Below the pieces are notes generated by a model. The model searched no databases, was not told where the DNA came from, and saw only the letters and a list, made by a program, of their open reading frames with translations. Below, one piece after another: positions 23,812 through 33,559 of a stretch of DNA of 64,000 nucleotides. Both the position numbers and the translations under genes were made by a program. How positions within the stretch are numbered: position 1 is the first letter of the stretch; the number at the start of each line of letters is the position of its first letter. Where the stretch lies: positions 11,459,350 to 11,523,349 of the forward strand of contig JADCRB010000013.1 of the NCBI GenBank assembly GCA_021464245.1, in the 5' to 3' direction. This DNA is from Carallia brachiata. Its lineage: Eukaryota; Streptophyta; Magnoliopsida; Malpighiales; Rhizophoraceae.

Positions 23812-24503
23812 GTCCTTTCCATAGTTTTAAAAACCGGACCGGTTATTGAACCGGTAAGAAGACTGGGTTAGTGGTTTAGCGGTCCAACCGGAAAACCGGC
23901 GGTTGAACCGGCGGGTCAATTCTGATTTGATAAAATAATAATTAATACTTATAATTTTTCTTTTTTTTATAACAAACAATGAGTATAATCATAAAAAATA
24001 GAATATGAGTCTACTTAAATTTAAAATAAAATTAAAATACAAAATATTTATGATAATTTTCTAATTAAATAAATTAATAAAGTATAAATATCAAAAATAA
24101 AATATTATAAAACTATTAATCGAATATTCATATCAAAAATAAATATTATAGAGTCAATATATAATTCAAAAATATTACATTTTTCATTAATATAAATAAG
24201 TATTATTTTATTCTCATTTTTAATCCAAAAAAATAAATAAAACGACGTCGTTTTGATCAAGATAACATGGTTGCCGGTTCACCGGTCCGACCGGCCGGTT
24301 CACCGGTTTTGGAGTTACTGGATTTTCGGTCCGACCGACCGGTTCACCGGTTTTCCGGTCCGACCAGCCGGTTCACCGGTTTTCGGGTGGTTCATTTCCT
24401 GTTCCGGTTTTATCAGTGAACCGGACCGGTCCGACCTCCGGTTCACCGGTTTTCCGGTCCGACCGGCCGGTCCGGTCCGGTTTTTAAAACTATGGTCCTT
24501 TCC
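23812..24503. mobile_element. Mutator-like MITE with CCGG-rich ends and 9-bp target duplication
   Basis: The element proper is 23821-24493. Its left end reads atagttttaaaaaccgg and its right end is the inverted match. The 9-mer gtcctttcc flanks it at 23812-23820 and 24495-24503. A 9-bp duplication points to the Mutator superfamily. The ends carry many ccggtt/aaccgg and ggtccgaccgg words, five or more in direct array near 24275-24480, around an AT-rich core. A perfect 16-bp palindrome (aaaacgacgtcgtttt) lies at 24239-24254. It has no transposase. It sits just before the acceptor of the last CSN7 exon. Open frames of about 90 codons in it are repeat artefacts. Confidence 0.85.
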
Positions 24504-24610
24504 CTTGGCAGAATCCACGTCAAAATCGGGGCTATAATTCGTGGGGACACGACTATGGTTTTGATGGAACAATCGATGATGAGGAAGATCATATCTATTA
24601 TAAGAGGTAA

Positions 24611-26125
24611 TCCATTCTAGACATTTTTTTTTATCACACCTCGTAAAATGATTCTTGAATTCATTCTTAGACTAACTGTTAAGAAAACGTGAGAGTTCAA
24701 AATCGAGGAAAAATTTGAGCAGGATCCAGTAAGTAACAAATTTGTAATCTCGACACTATATCTCAATTAAAAACCTTAAAACATTAGATTTATAGGTGCA
24801 TAGTACTTACATATGTTCCTTATTCATCCCTCTTACTTTTAACATGAAATTTCACGTAACTCACACTCGAAATCCTAATACTAATAGGGTACTAAGCTCT
24901 TCCTCTGCAGACTCTGCCATTCATATTGTTTTGTGCTGAGGTTGTTTATCCTTGTGAAGCTGGGGCAAATCATTGGACATTAATGGATATCAATTGTCTG
25001 TTGAAAAATAGAAATGAATGTTAGCAATTTGGCCCCCTGTTTTTTCCTTATCTGGTTTTCTGATACAAGTTGTCATAGCCAATAAAGACAATTGCAAGTT
25101 GGAATGTGAAGGATTTGTACTTTCTATACATAGAAATGGAAAACATTATTGTCCAAAAAAAAATCAAAGAGAGTATGAAATTGTAGCCACACAAAAATAA
25201 ATGCTAGCAATTTGGCCCCACCAGGGTCTTCCTAGCCTAGTAGGCAATTGCATCTTGCAAGTGCATGTTTGGGTTGGTTGTGCTCTTCATACATTAATGT
25301 TTTCCATCACACAGACCAAAAATAAGAATGTTTTTTCCATCACAAATTTATGGAACTTGCCGGCTTGAATGCCAATTTTCCATATCTTTCTGACCTTTTC
25401 CCCCCCCCCCCACCCCCCTTTTTTCCCAAAATGCAGGAGAAGATTCCCATATGGTTTTAGATAAAGGAGAGCTGGACAATTATGATGGGCTGCAAAATGG
25501 CCATTGATTTTTCCAAGAAAAGGGTTATGACAGATCAGGATTTAAAGTTAGCCAAAAAGATGATTAATTTCCTTGGTTGCTTCCAAAATGGCATTGCACT
25601 GCAAATTTGGCTGTTAATAGCAATTTTAATTCGTTATACATGCTGGCACTTTCAAGATTTTACAATTAGATTCATCTTTTAGTAATCCATTAAAATAATG
25701 TACATTATCTTTTAAGAATTTTTTCCTCTTGAAATGGAATTTATTCAATTTTGGTTTGTACTACCGATCATTCTCGTTCAGTAATTAAAACATTTCAATC
25801 GTACCATAAAGTCACGAATTTGAATCTTCATTGTAGCCTTCAGTAAGACTAAATATATATTTAGTCAAATAAAATAATGAGAGAAACGGGTCACACTGTA
25901 AAAAATTTTAAAATTTATTTTTTTATAAGTTTAATATAAAAGTTAAACCATTTATATCATATGTTCAATATAAATCTTTTTAATAGAATTGTAAGGTATC
26001 AACTATGTCTTTTTTTTTTATATTTACAGAAATAAACCATTTACCAAAATAAAGTCCCAAAAACTCATCATCAATTATTTAGTTTATCATTGGTTCTCTG
26101 AATCTCTCTCGCTCTCGAACAAAGA
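24611..26125. other. Region downstream of the CSN7-like locus, no gene seen
   Basis: The first few hundred bases are the likely 3' flank of the CSN7 copy. Short open frames at 25018-25200 and 25482-25682 have no recognisable homology. A C-rich run (poly-C broken by one A) lies at about 25402-25419. An 'gcaatttggcccc' word occurs twice, near 25024 and 25207. Confidence 0.45.
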
Positions 26126-26132
26126 CACTTAC

Positions 26133-26850
26133 CATGTGTTTGGTTAACGCATAAGGAGGGAATCAGAGAGAGAGCTCATTTTTGAAGGCAGTTTTCGCTT
26201 GATTGGGAAGCACTGGAAAACAGTTAGAAAGTAAAAAAGCTGCAGGTCTCTGGAACGGAAAAAAAAAAAAAAAAAAAGCCAATTGGAAAATTTTAGAAAA
26301 AACATTGAAGCAAAATGATTAAAATAGCTCTAACTCATTCAATTAATTTTAGGGGCATTTTTATAATTTTAAGTATACACCTTTTTTTTTCATTATTTTC
26401 TTATATAATTCAAATATAAAATTTTAATTTTTAATTATTTTTTTAACTTTTTTTCTCATAACTTTTTTTCTCACAATTTACTTTCACACAAAAATCACGC
26501 CATCCAAACGCACCATTATTGCCGTTGTCCACTGTCGCATGTGAAATCAAGTCCGTCACGTTCGTTTTTTTTTTTTGGTTTATTGTCGTTGTTACTCACT
26601 TCTTTTTTTTAGTAGGACTTTATGGCCTGCTTGGATTAAAAGAAAAGGTGATAAAAGAAAATAAAGAAAAGAAAATTTATTATTTATTTTATTTATTTTT
26701 TATTGATTTAAATAATTTTATTTCAATTTTCTTTCTTATTTTCTTTTACATCATTTTCTTTTCATACGTTACTCATTAATACAAATAATTTTATTTTCTT
26801 ACAATTTTTTTCATAATTTTTTTTTAATTCTCACAATCCAATGCACGCTA
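26133..26850. mobile_element. Two adjacent MITE-like elements
   Basis: First, about 26133-26520: the left end tgtgtttggttaacgc is inverted against ccatccaaacgcacca. Second, about 26622-26850: the left end ggcctgcttggatt is inverted against caatccaatgcacgc. Both are non-coding with AT-rich cores and resemble non-autonomous hAT or Mutator derivatives. Target duplications were not certain. Confidence 0.35.
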
Positions 26851-29800
26851 TTACTGGCGTTGGGTAAAATTGTTACAAGCTTTGTGGACAAGAAAACTGA
26901 CTAAAAAGGATATTTAATTTGTTTTTTGTTAATTAGAAAGATATTTAATTAAGTTATAGAAGAAATGTCAAGTTGATAAGACTGGTTTTTACTGTTTATT
27001 ACAATTTTAATTTTAAAATGAATATTCTCCAATAAATGGGAGATTTGTTTGCCGTCCAATTTACAGTTTTCAGCAAATTGATTATCACTGTTCAAAAAGA
27101 TAAGATGAGAAATAAATATGGTGTTGAGGAACAATTCAAGTAAGTAACGTGAACATGTGATTAAAATATGAATTGTTGAAAATTTGAAACAAAATCAACA
27201 GACAGACAACGAATAATTTGACCAAGCCCTTCCAGTCATCAATCTCGCTTCGAAATGTCTGCATGAGAATAGTCAAAGTAAAATTTATGAAGTCAAAGGT
27301 TAAAAGATAAGATAAAAGGACCGTACAACTGTCATTTATAGCTTTCCATCGCTTTGGTTGTGCACGTGAGGCTCTACATAACATATTATTAATTTTTCTA
27401 TGACGGATTATCTTGGGTTTCATTTATTTTTTTTTTGATCTTTTAATGTGTTATATTTATTATAAAATAATTTAATTATGATAAATTTATTATTTTTTAA
27501 ATACTGTACTAAATTTGTAAAAACACATCTAACTGGTAATTTTTTTAAAATATTAACCTAGAAGAAAAACAAAAAAGACAAAATCAATAGAAGCTAAACT
27601 TCATAACTCTTCCCTTGAGAAGGGTCAAACTAGTAAACCAGAAAAAAAAAAAAAAAAAGGTCATACTAGCCATGTTTGCAACATGAACAGTTATAATAGT
27701 AAATAAAATTAAGTGACTTTATTTAAATAATTTTAAAATAATTTTATATAATTTAAATTCGTTCTAAGACTAATATCGAGTGATTGAAAAAAAATCATTA
27801 TTATAAAGAGATGAATGTTAAGAAATGTTGGAAGTCGAATTGGTTCATATCATTGTAGTAAAAATAATATTAGGTAACATTAGGTGGCTTCACTTAGTAA
27901 TTTTAAAATAACTAAATAATCTCATTAATAGTATTTGATAATTTATCTATTTTTTATATTTTTAATTCAATAATCTAACTACATATTAATATAAAGTTAC
28001 TTTAAAATAATCTAAGTAAGTCACTAATTTTTTCCCCTAATATTTTAAGCAATGGGAACATCGCTTATTCCAATTTAGATAAATTAACAAACTCAAAACA
28101 TTAAGCTAGGATTGGAAGATCTATTCAAATTTGTTCTCGAAAGAACAAGACAAAGTTCATCTTACATCACAATTTTTTTTAAATTATATTTTGAGGCAGC
28201 ATAGCGGACTAAAGTTTATATCCTAATTTAAAAGTTGTCAAAAAATGTGACCTTTAAGTATTCGTAAAGGACATTTAGATACCCCTTTTCGCCCAACAAA
28301 GGGCCTAATTAGCACGAAGTGGAGTCATATTTGCATTTTTACGTCATACGACTTGAAAATTGGGACATTCGTTCAGAACTGCAACAAGTAAATGGATTTA
28401 AAATATTCAATATATAACAAAAATTTTAAGATTAAAAAATTAAACATCTGTCATGAAATTTTTTGTTCACATCTCAAGAGAGATAGAGTTTGAAATATAT
28501 TAAAAAGAACTAAATCCTTATCATCTCACTGACATTTCAACAAGAACCCCCTCCAAAAAAAAAAAAAAAAACTATCAACAGGACTCTTGGCGAATTTTCC
28601 ACTTTGAGCCATTTTCCTAGAGATTCATTTGAAGAAGTTAACGAATTTTAAGTTTCCCAACTTATACATTTAAATGTTGTCTTTGTCACGCCTTTTCCAT
28701 TATACGTCTATTATATCTAATATTTCAATCCACTATAATTTTTAGTTGAAAAAAATTAAGCTGGAACATTTAGAGAGCAATATGAGAATAATAAAAAATA
28801 GTGAATTAATCATATCATGTTTTATTACATATAAATGAAATTGATATAGAAAAATTATCCTACTGTCTTCTTATATTTACCATGTCTTCAATTAGTATTG
28901 CTTGGTAGTAGTGTTCTTGTTAGTTTGTAATTGATTTGGAAAAAAAAATGATACACTAAACGGTCTAAACTTACCGAGATGTTGCATCGAGATACTTGGG
29001 AATTTTTAATTCTGTGGTGGGACACAAGATACAGGAATGTTTCTCGCAAGACTAGAACTATAAAGCAATTAGAGGCCGATGATAAAAACGAAAGGAAATA
29101 AAGCAAGTAGAGACTGCATAATTTTTTTTTTAATTCTTAAATGAGAAAGTCAGATTCACACTTCATAGTTTTATTAGAGAAGATTACACTAATCGCATCA
29201 CACAATAACACCAAATATGCGTTTAGTTTGTCAAATACCTTGACATTATAAATGATATTTTCTAAATTTTAGACTACAACAGTTAGTGATAGACATTACA
29301 TAAGAGCTTTCATGATAAAAAAAAAAAAGTGTTAGTTTTCTTGAGGTTCCTTATCATTGAAAAACATTTTAAAGGTTAGAAGGTTGTTTTACACAAAAAT
29401 TGTTGATAACATCCATGAAGTGGTGGCTTTAATTCTAAAATTCTCTACAAAAGTGTATAAGACCTCATAATACCATATTAACAAATTTTGAACCACAACT
29501 AAATTTAAACATTAATTTGCTTTAGTACTCGGAGTAATCAATGATGTTTGATGACCACAGAGATGATAATTGGCATGTGTCTGGTACCTTTCTTTTCAGA
29601 AAAGATTTTAAGAAATTGACAAGCAAATAAGAATTAAAGAACCACTAACAATTAATTTTCTTAAAAAAAAAAAATAGTGACACCAAAACAAGCATCGATT
29701 TCACAAGTTCGAAAAGGTAAAAAACGTTGAACACGAGCTTAGCAAGCCTCTAGATTTGATTGATGATAATAGTAATATTGTTCTAGTAATACATTATCAG

Positions 29801-30540
29801 CATAGTAAACTGAGACCCTGCTTTTTTCTCTTTTGCCAATTTCAACTTACTAATATTGAGGTTGAGAACACAATGAAAGAAGTAATTTTAAAAGTAAAAA
29901 ATTTAGACGACCTCACACTAATTATAAAATAATTATAAAATGATATATAATATTAATTATTTAATTTTAAGATGATATATACTATTATAAATTTATGTAT
30001 TTTTTATTAAATTTGTGTACGAACTCATATAATTTTAATACAATAATTTTTTTGATAAAAAAATATATTATAAAATGATTAAATTTATAAAAAAATAAAA
30101 AATAATAAATTATCATAACCATTGAATAAAATTATTTATTTATTTATCATTATTTTTTGAAACTATTTAATATTACCACTCCAAAATATGATGAACAACA
30201 ATGTCCCAGAAAAAGCCTACAGCGAGCAATAGTTCCCAAAATGTATCCATTAAAATGAATAAATTTGATTCAATTTGTAATGGAAATTTTATCAATCAAC
30301 AACGATCTTATATTCACAATGCAAACAAGCCACTACCCCCACATGCAACCCAAACTTTTTTTTTTCCCCAACATTTTGTTCCCTAACTTACCTCCAAAAA
30401 TCTTCCTTTTTTTTTTTTTTTTCCTATTTTCACTCATCTCTGTAGATATAATTAGCTGACCAATAGATGCTTGCCATGTGTAACAGTTGCCACTTTACAT
30501 CTGATTTGGCCCACACTAATTAAATCTTTTCCAATTCCTC
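26851..30540. other. AT-rich intergenic DNA downstream of the ERF1A-type gene
   Basis: No gene is supported in this 3.7-kb stretch. A short foldback (about 27866-28040) has arms taggtggcttcacttagtaa and its inverted match near 28000-28030. The part at 29885-30170 is extremely AT-rich. The last few hundred bases are the 3' flank of the minus-strand ERF gene. Confidence 0.5.
27866..28045. mobile_element. Small foldback MITE
   Basis: The arm cacttagtaattttaaaataact is mirrored, with a few mismatches, by agttactttaaaataatctaagtaagtc read in reverse complement. The total length is about 175 bp with an AT-rich core and no coding content. Confidence 0.5.
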
Positions 30541-30549
30541 CACCATGGT

Positions 30550-31329
30550 TTACAATGGAGCTGCCGTCGCCGGCGTCGCGACCGCCGGCGACCCAACCGC
30601 CTTCTTTCTCCTTTTTGGCGACCCACTGTCCGAAGATGACGATGGCTCCGGCGATGACCTTTTCGAAGTTATTCTGACTGGGTCCGGCTCACCGGAATTC
30701 ACCCTCAACGGGAAATTCAACAGTGCCCTGGAGCCCCGCATTCTGTAAGCGGCGCGATCGTAAGCCAACGCCGCGTCCTCCGCTGTCTCATATGTCCCCA
30801 ACCAAACCCGAGCTCCATTCTTCGCCGGGTCCCGAATCTCCGCCGCGAATTTCCCCCACGGCCGTTGCCTCACTCCCCTGTAGTGTTTCCCCTTCGCCGG
30901 CACCACCGCCGGCGCCGCCGCCTCCACAGTCCTCTCTCTAGTCACCGCAGCCACCGGAGCTTCCGCCACAACCTCAGCCAGCGTATCCAGTGGTTCCAAC
31001 TTCACCGCCGGAAAATCCTCCGGAACCACCTGGGGCTCAGCCTTAACATCAGAAGGGACCCACCCAAAAGTGACGGCATCGCGGAGGACGCCGTAAAGCA
31101 GCATATCTTCCGAGTCATCCACTTTCAACGGCAACTCGCCCCAATTCTCCGTCAAAAAAGGGTACAAGCTCCCAAAGCTCGAGCTCCGGCGATACACCGG
31201 CCGGCCACTAGTACTGTTACCATTCCCAGTAACAGTAGCGTTGCAATAACTCGGCGTCTCGCCGAGCGAGTGGAGGCGTATCGAATCAAGAAGGGCAAAA
31301 TCGGACTCCACCATGCTCTGTCCGTACAT
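30550..31329 (-). CDS. ERF1A: Ethylene-response factor, ERF1A/ERF2 type (AP2/ERF group IX)
   Basis: This intronless gene encodes 259 residues, a nuclear transcription factor binding GCC-box promoters of defence genes. The N-terminus has the subgroup's [15 protein letters not shown] block, then [17 protein letters not shown] and [11 protein letters not shown], conserved in ERF1A, ERF2 and Pti4. The AP2/ERF DNA-binding domain spans about 149-208 ([39 protein letters not shown]), with the Ala and Asp characteristic of ERFs. A basic Ser-rich nuclear signal follows (about 223-243, PKRRKK). The start at 31329 is chosen because the family block begins there; the frame stays open upstream only through a Lys run. 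The protein ends in an Ala/Pro stretch and lacks the short hydrophobic tail I expect in Arabidopsis ERF1A, so the C-terminus may be lost or lineage-specific. Confidence 0.93.
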   Translation of the reverse strand: MYGQSMVESDFALLDSIRLHSLGETPSYCNATVTGNGNSTSGRPVYRRSSSFGSLYPFLTENWGELPLKVDDSEDMLLYGVLRDAVTFGWVPSDVKAEPQVVPEDFPAVKLEPLDTLAEVVAEAPVAAVTRERTVEAAAPAVVPAKGKHYRGVRQRPWGKFAAEIRDPAKNGARVWLGTYETAEDAALAYDRAAYRMRGSRALLNFPLRVNSGEPDPVRITSKRSSPEPSSSSDSGSPKRRKKAVGSPAVATPATAAPL

Positions 31330-31525
31330 TTCTTGAATACCCAGAAGGCTGAAAATTTTAAAGTTTCTGCCTTTTTTTTTTTTTTTTTTTTGATGGGGGT
31401 ATATTGGATAAGAACACAAAGAAAGGAAATGAATGTGTTGTTACAGAGAATTTTGATTGTTTTTTTGAGGGGCTTTGAGGAGGTTTTGTATTTTCATTTT
31501 CTAGTAAAGGGGAGACTTTGGGAAG

Positions 31526-31533
31526 TTATATAG
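31526..31533 (-). promoter_or_regulatory. TATA box of the ERF1A-type gene
   Basis: CTATATAA on the minus strand lies about 200 bp upstream of the ATG, implying a 5' leader of about 165 bp. The run of T (+ strand) at 31371-31391 would lie in that leader as poly-A. Confidence 0.55.
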
Positions 31534-31707
31534 GGAGATAGGTGCATGCACTTGGGGAAAGAAAGATTTGGTTTTGTGAATTTTAATTGAATATTAAAAT
31601 GACAAGTGGGTTCTTTTGGGTCGTGACTTTTTTTGGTCTTGCTTTACTAAGCTTCTCTGAAGGTTCGCACCATGGTGGTGTTAGTGGTGGTGGTGGTGGT
31701 TTTGAGT

Positions 31708-31771
31708 CACGTGTTTAAAAACTTTGGTAAATGGTATGAAGAAGCATTTGTCTAGACTAAGGATGACGTCA
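31708..31771. promoter_or_regulatory. G-box and TGACGTCA sites upstream of the ERF1A-type gene
   Basis: A CACGTG G-box (31708-31713) and a perfect TGACGTCA bZIP site (31764-31771) lie 380-440 bp upstream of the start. These are binding sites of bHLH/bZIP and TGA factors respectively, which act in jasmonate and salicylate responses. Function is inferred. A GGT microsatellite lies just beside them (31674-31702). Confidence 0.4.
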
Positions 31772-31779
31772 TGGGCCTT

Positions 31780-33060
31780 AGAGCAGCAATTTGTGGTCTG
31801 TCTTCTGTTTGCTGGGATGTGAATCGAATATTCCTACGTGCTTTGAACTTTTTTATGTTTTGTCCCCTTCACCTTGGTAGAGGTGGCAATTGGGTCGGGC
31901 GGTGGGGTTGTATCCCTTTTGTGTTAAAGAGTCAGCATATAAATGTGGATTTCTGGATTAATCTCAGAGTAACAACTATTGTTTTTACTCTTTTTAGAAC
32001 ATTTCCTCCAAACGTGGCGGCTAGTTAGTGTTGTTCTTTCTAGTTCTTTGTTTCTTTGGAAAAAAAAAAAAAAGGAGTTGTTTTTGATCTCGACACCATC
32101 TCGCATCAAATTAGCTATTAGATCATCGAAGAATTGAGTTCATTTGAATTTAGTGTGGTTGCATCCGCAATCATGCTAATTTTTACTGCAGAGCCATTGA
32201 ATGTGTCCAAATGTACCGCTAGAGGATAAGTGCTATTACATTTATACAAGTAACAAAATCCATCAAAGAGTTTTAGAAAATTAGAGTTGATATATAGAAT
32301 TTCTAAATGTGTTTTAATTTCTTCTTTTCAATGGAAGAAATTGAAGCTTCAATCGGTTGGTCATACGTCAAATTAGACCAAGAAGATTTTGACAGAACAG
32401 GAATGATAGAACGAAGAGAAGGGACCAAAATCGGGGCACTTGGCCGAGGAAAAAAAAGCGTGAAAGGGAAAACTCCTGTTTGCAACAGCGATGCAATGTT
32501 CCTAGTCATCTTTGTTAGATTTTTCTTTTTTGTTAGATTTTTCTTTGTGGATAAGTCTCTCTGACGTAAGTCAATGGCCCATTAAGATCACAGCATGTGG
32601 GGACGTAACCCACCTGTTTTTTAAATCAATCTGCACACTCTCGCCTCTTGTTGAGTCACCTTCAAGGAAGGTGATTCACACAGTGAGATCCCTTTTATAT
32701 TGCATTTCTTCTGAAGGGATTGGCCTAAAATATTTGTGGAGGATCTTAAATTGCTTTTCATCTAATTGGAAAGCACCAACATTGTCCTTTTTTTCAATTT
32801 TTTATTGCCCTTTACTTTTTGGTGGGTTTTTGTAATCTTGATTGGTTAAGGATAACCCTTGCGTTTTGTAGACATTTAATTAACAAGAAATAACAATATA
32901 GTTCTGTTTAATAATATTTAATAATTTTTTATATAAATTTAATTGTTTAATAATTTATATTAATTTATTTTGCTTTGAAATGATTATTGTGAAATCAAAA
33001 ATTTTTTTCCTAGGAGCCTATTATTTTTCGCTGTTGCAATATGGAATGTGAGATTTTCCT
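31780..33060. other. Intergenic DNA, no gene seen
   Basis: Open frames of 60-107 codons at 32307-32835 have no recognisable homology and normal intergenic composition. I see no gene. Confidence 0.45.
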
Positions 33061-33072
33061 GCCTAGTAACGA

Positions 33073-33331
33073 TATGAGTGGGCCTAGCAAAGATAACCAT
33101 GCCTTGCCACCTATGAGTTCCCATCCGTCCGCTTCACAATTCATTGCCTTTTTTTATTTTTTTCCCCACTTGTATTCACTATTGTCTGTGATTTTTTTCC
33201 TATGAGTGGGCCTAGCAAAGATAACCATGCCTTGCCACCTATGAGTTCCCATCCGTCTGCTTCATAATTCAGTGCCTTTTTTTTATTTTTTTCCCCCACT
33301 TGTATTCACTATTGTCTGTGATTTTTTTTCC
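33073..33331. repeat. Recent 128-bp tandem duplication
   Basis: The unit starting tatgagtgggcctagc at 33073 repeats at 33201. The two copies differ by only a few substitutions (for example ccgtccgcttcacaa against ccgtctgcttcataa) and one- or two-base indels in T runs, so the duplication is recent. It lies about 1.7 kb upstream of the ERF1A-type start. Confidence 0.9.
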
Positions 33332-33486
33332 TCGTCCAAATTAGCTCCACCTTAGAATGACAATATTCATGTTCTTTCTTCTCAGTCCTTAGTGTATTTT
33401 GGGTGACAATATGATGATTGATACAGAACGTAAAGCTCAAATATGGCGATAAATAAATCCACTCTGTTAGTGGAGTTGGCTGGAAC

Positions 33487-33500
33487 ACAGCCGCCGCCCA
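33487..33500. promoter_or_regulatory. GCC-box (AGCCGCC) upstream of the ERF1A-type gene
   Basis: acagccgccgccc contains the exact AGCCGCC element recognised by ERF proteins. It lies about 2.2 kb upstream of the ERF1A-type start, so its use is uncertain. Confidence 0.25.
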
Positions 33501-33559
33501 AGCATAGGTCTTGGGTGCCTAGGCTTCTACAGCCTCTTTTTTTTTTTTTTTTCTTTTTG

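Larger units (their letters stand above)
13889..24610 (+). pseudogene. CSN7: COP9 signalosome subunit 7 gene, broken by frameshifts and a copia insertion
   Basis: Exon pieces match plant CSN7 in order. Exon 1 is 13889-14050 (MDTMEQQQAKAIQELVNQ start, LALPSILQ end). Exon 2 starts at 14331 (LEGTKNSV, stop, then FRLFAHGTW) and is interrupted at 14402. Exon 3 is 21724-21812 (LLKLKQLTVLTL), exon 4 is 22111-22200 (YDVLMKELEVSNTRDLEDF), exon 5 starts at 22264 (IIKGKLNQLHRSFEV), exon 6 starts at 22419 (SRDPMRGELGNLL), exon 7 is 22692-22830 (ATSDNLLHLIREKIVWAS, EEVKKSL) and a last exon is 24512-24610 (DDEEDHIYYKR, stop). Most splice borders are canonical GT-AG. Exon 1 has two opposing frameshifts between residue 26 (after DGPSL) and about residue 47. 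A stop follows NSV in exon 2, and the transposon splits that exon. CSN7 is a PCI-domain subunit of the cullin-deneddylating COP9 signalosome; no intact product is possible here. The last exon's assignment rests on its acidic-then-basic tail and is less sure. Confidence 0.85.

Noticed and set aside
24253..24572. Open frames of 85-94 codons with repeated Pro-Val-Arg-Pro text
   Set aside because: They lie in the CCGG-rich terminal array of the MITE and reflect the DNA repeat, not a protein.
30865..31533. 222-codon plus-strand frame opposite the ERF1A-type gene
   Set aside because: It is antisense to a well-supported coding region and is His/Arg-rich because of the GC-rich codons opposite.
32307..32835. 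Two overlapping plus-strand frames of 85 and 107 codons
   Set aside because: They contain poly-T-encoded Phe runs and have no homology. The neighbouring sequence lacks splice or promoter signals.
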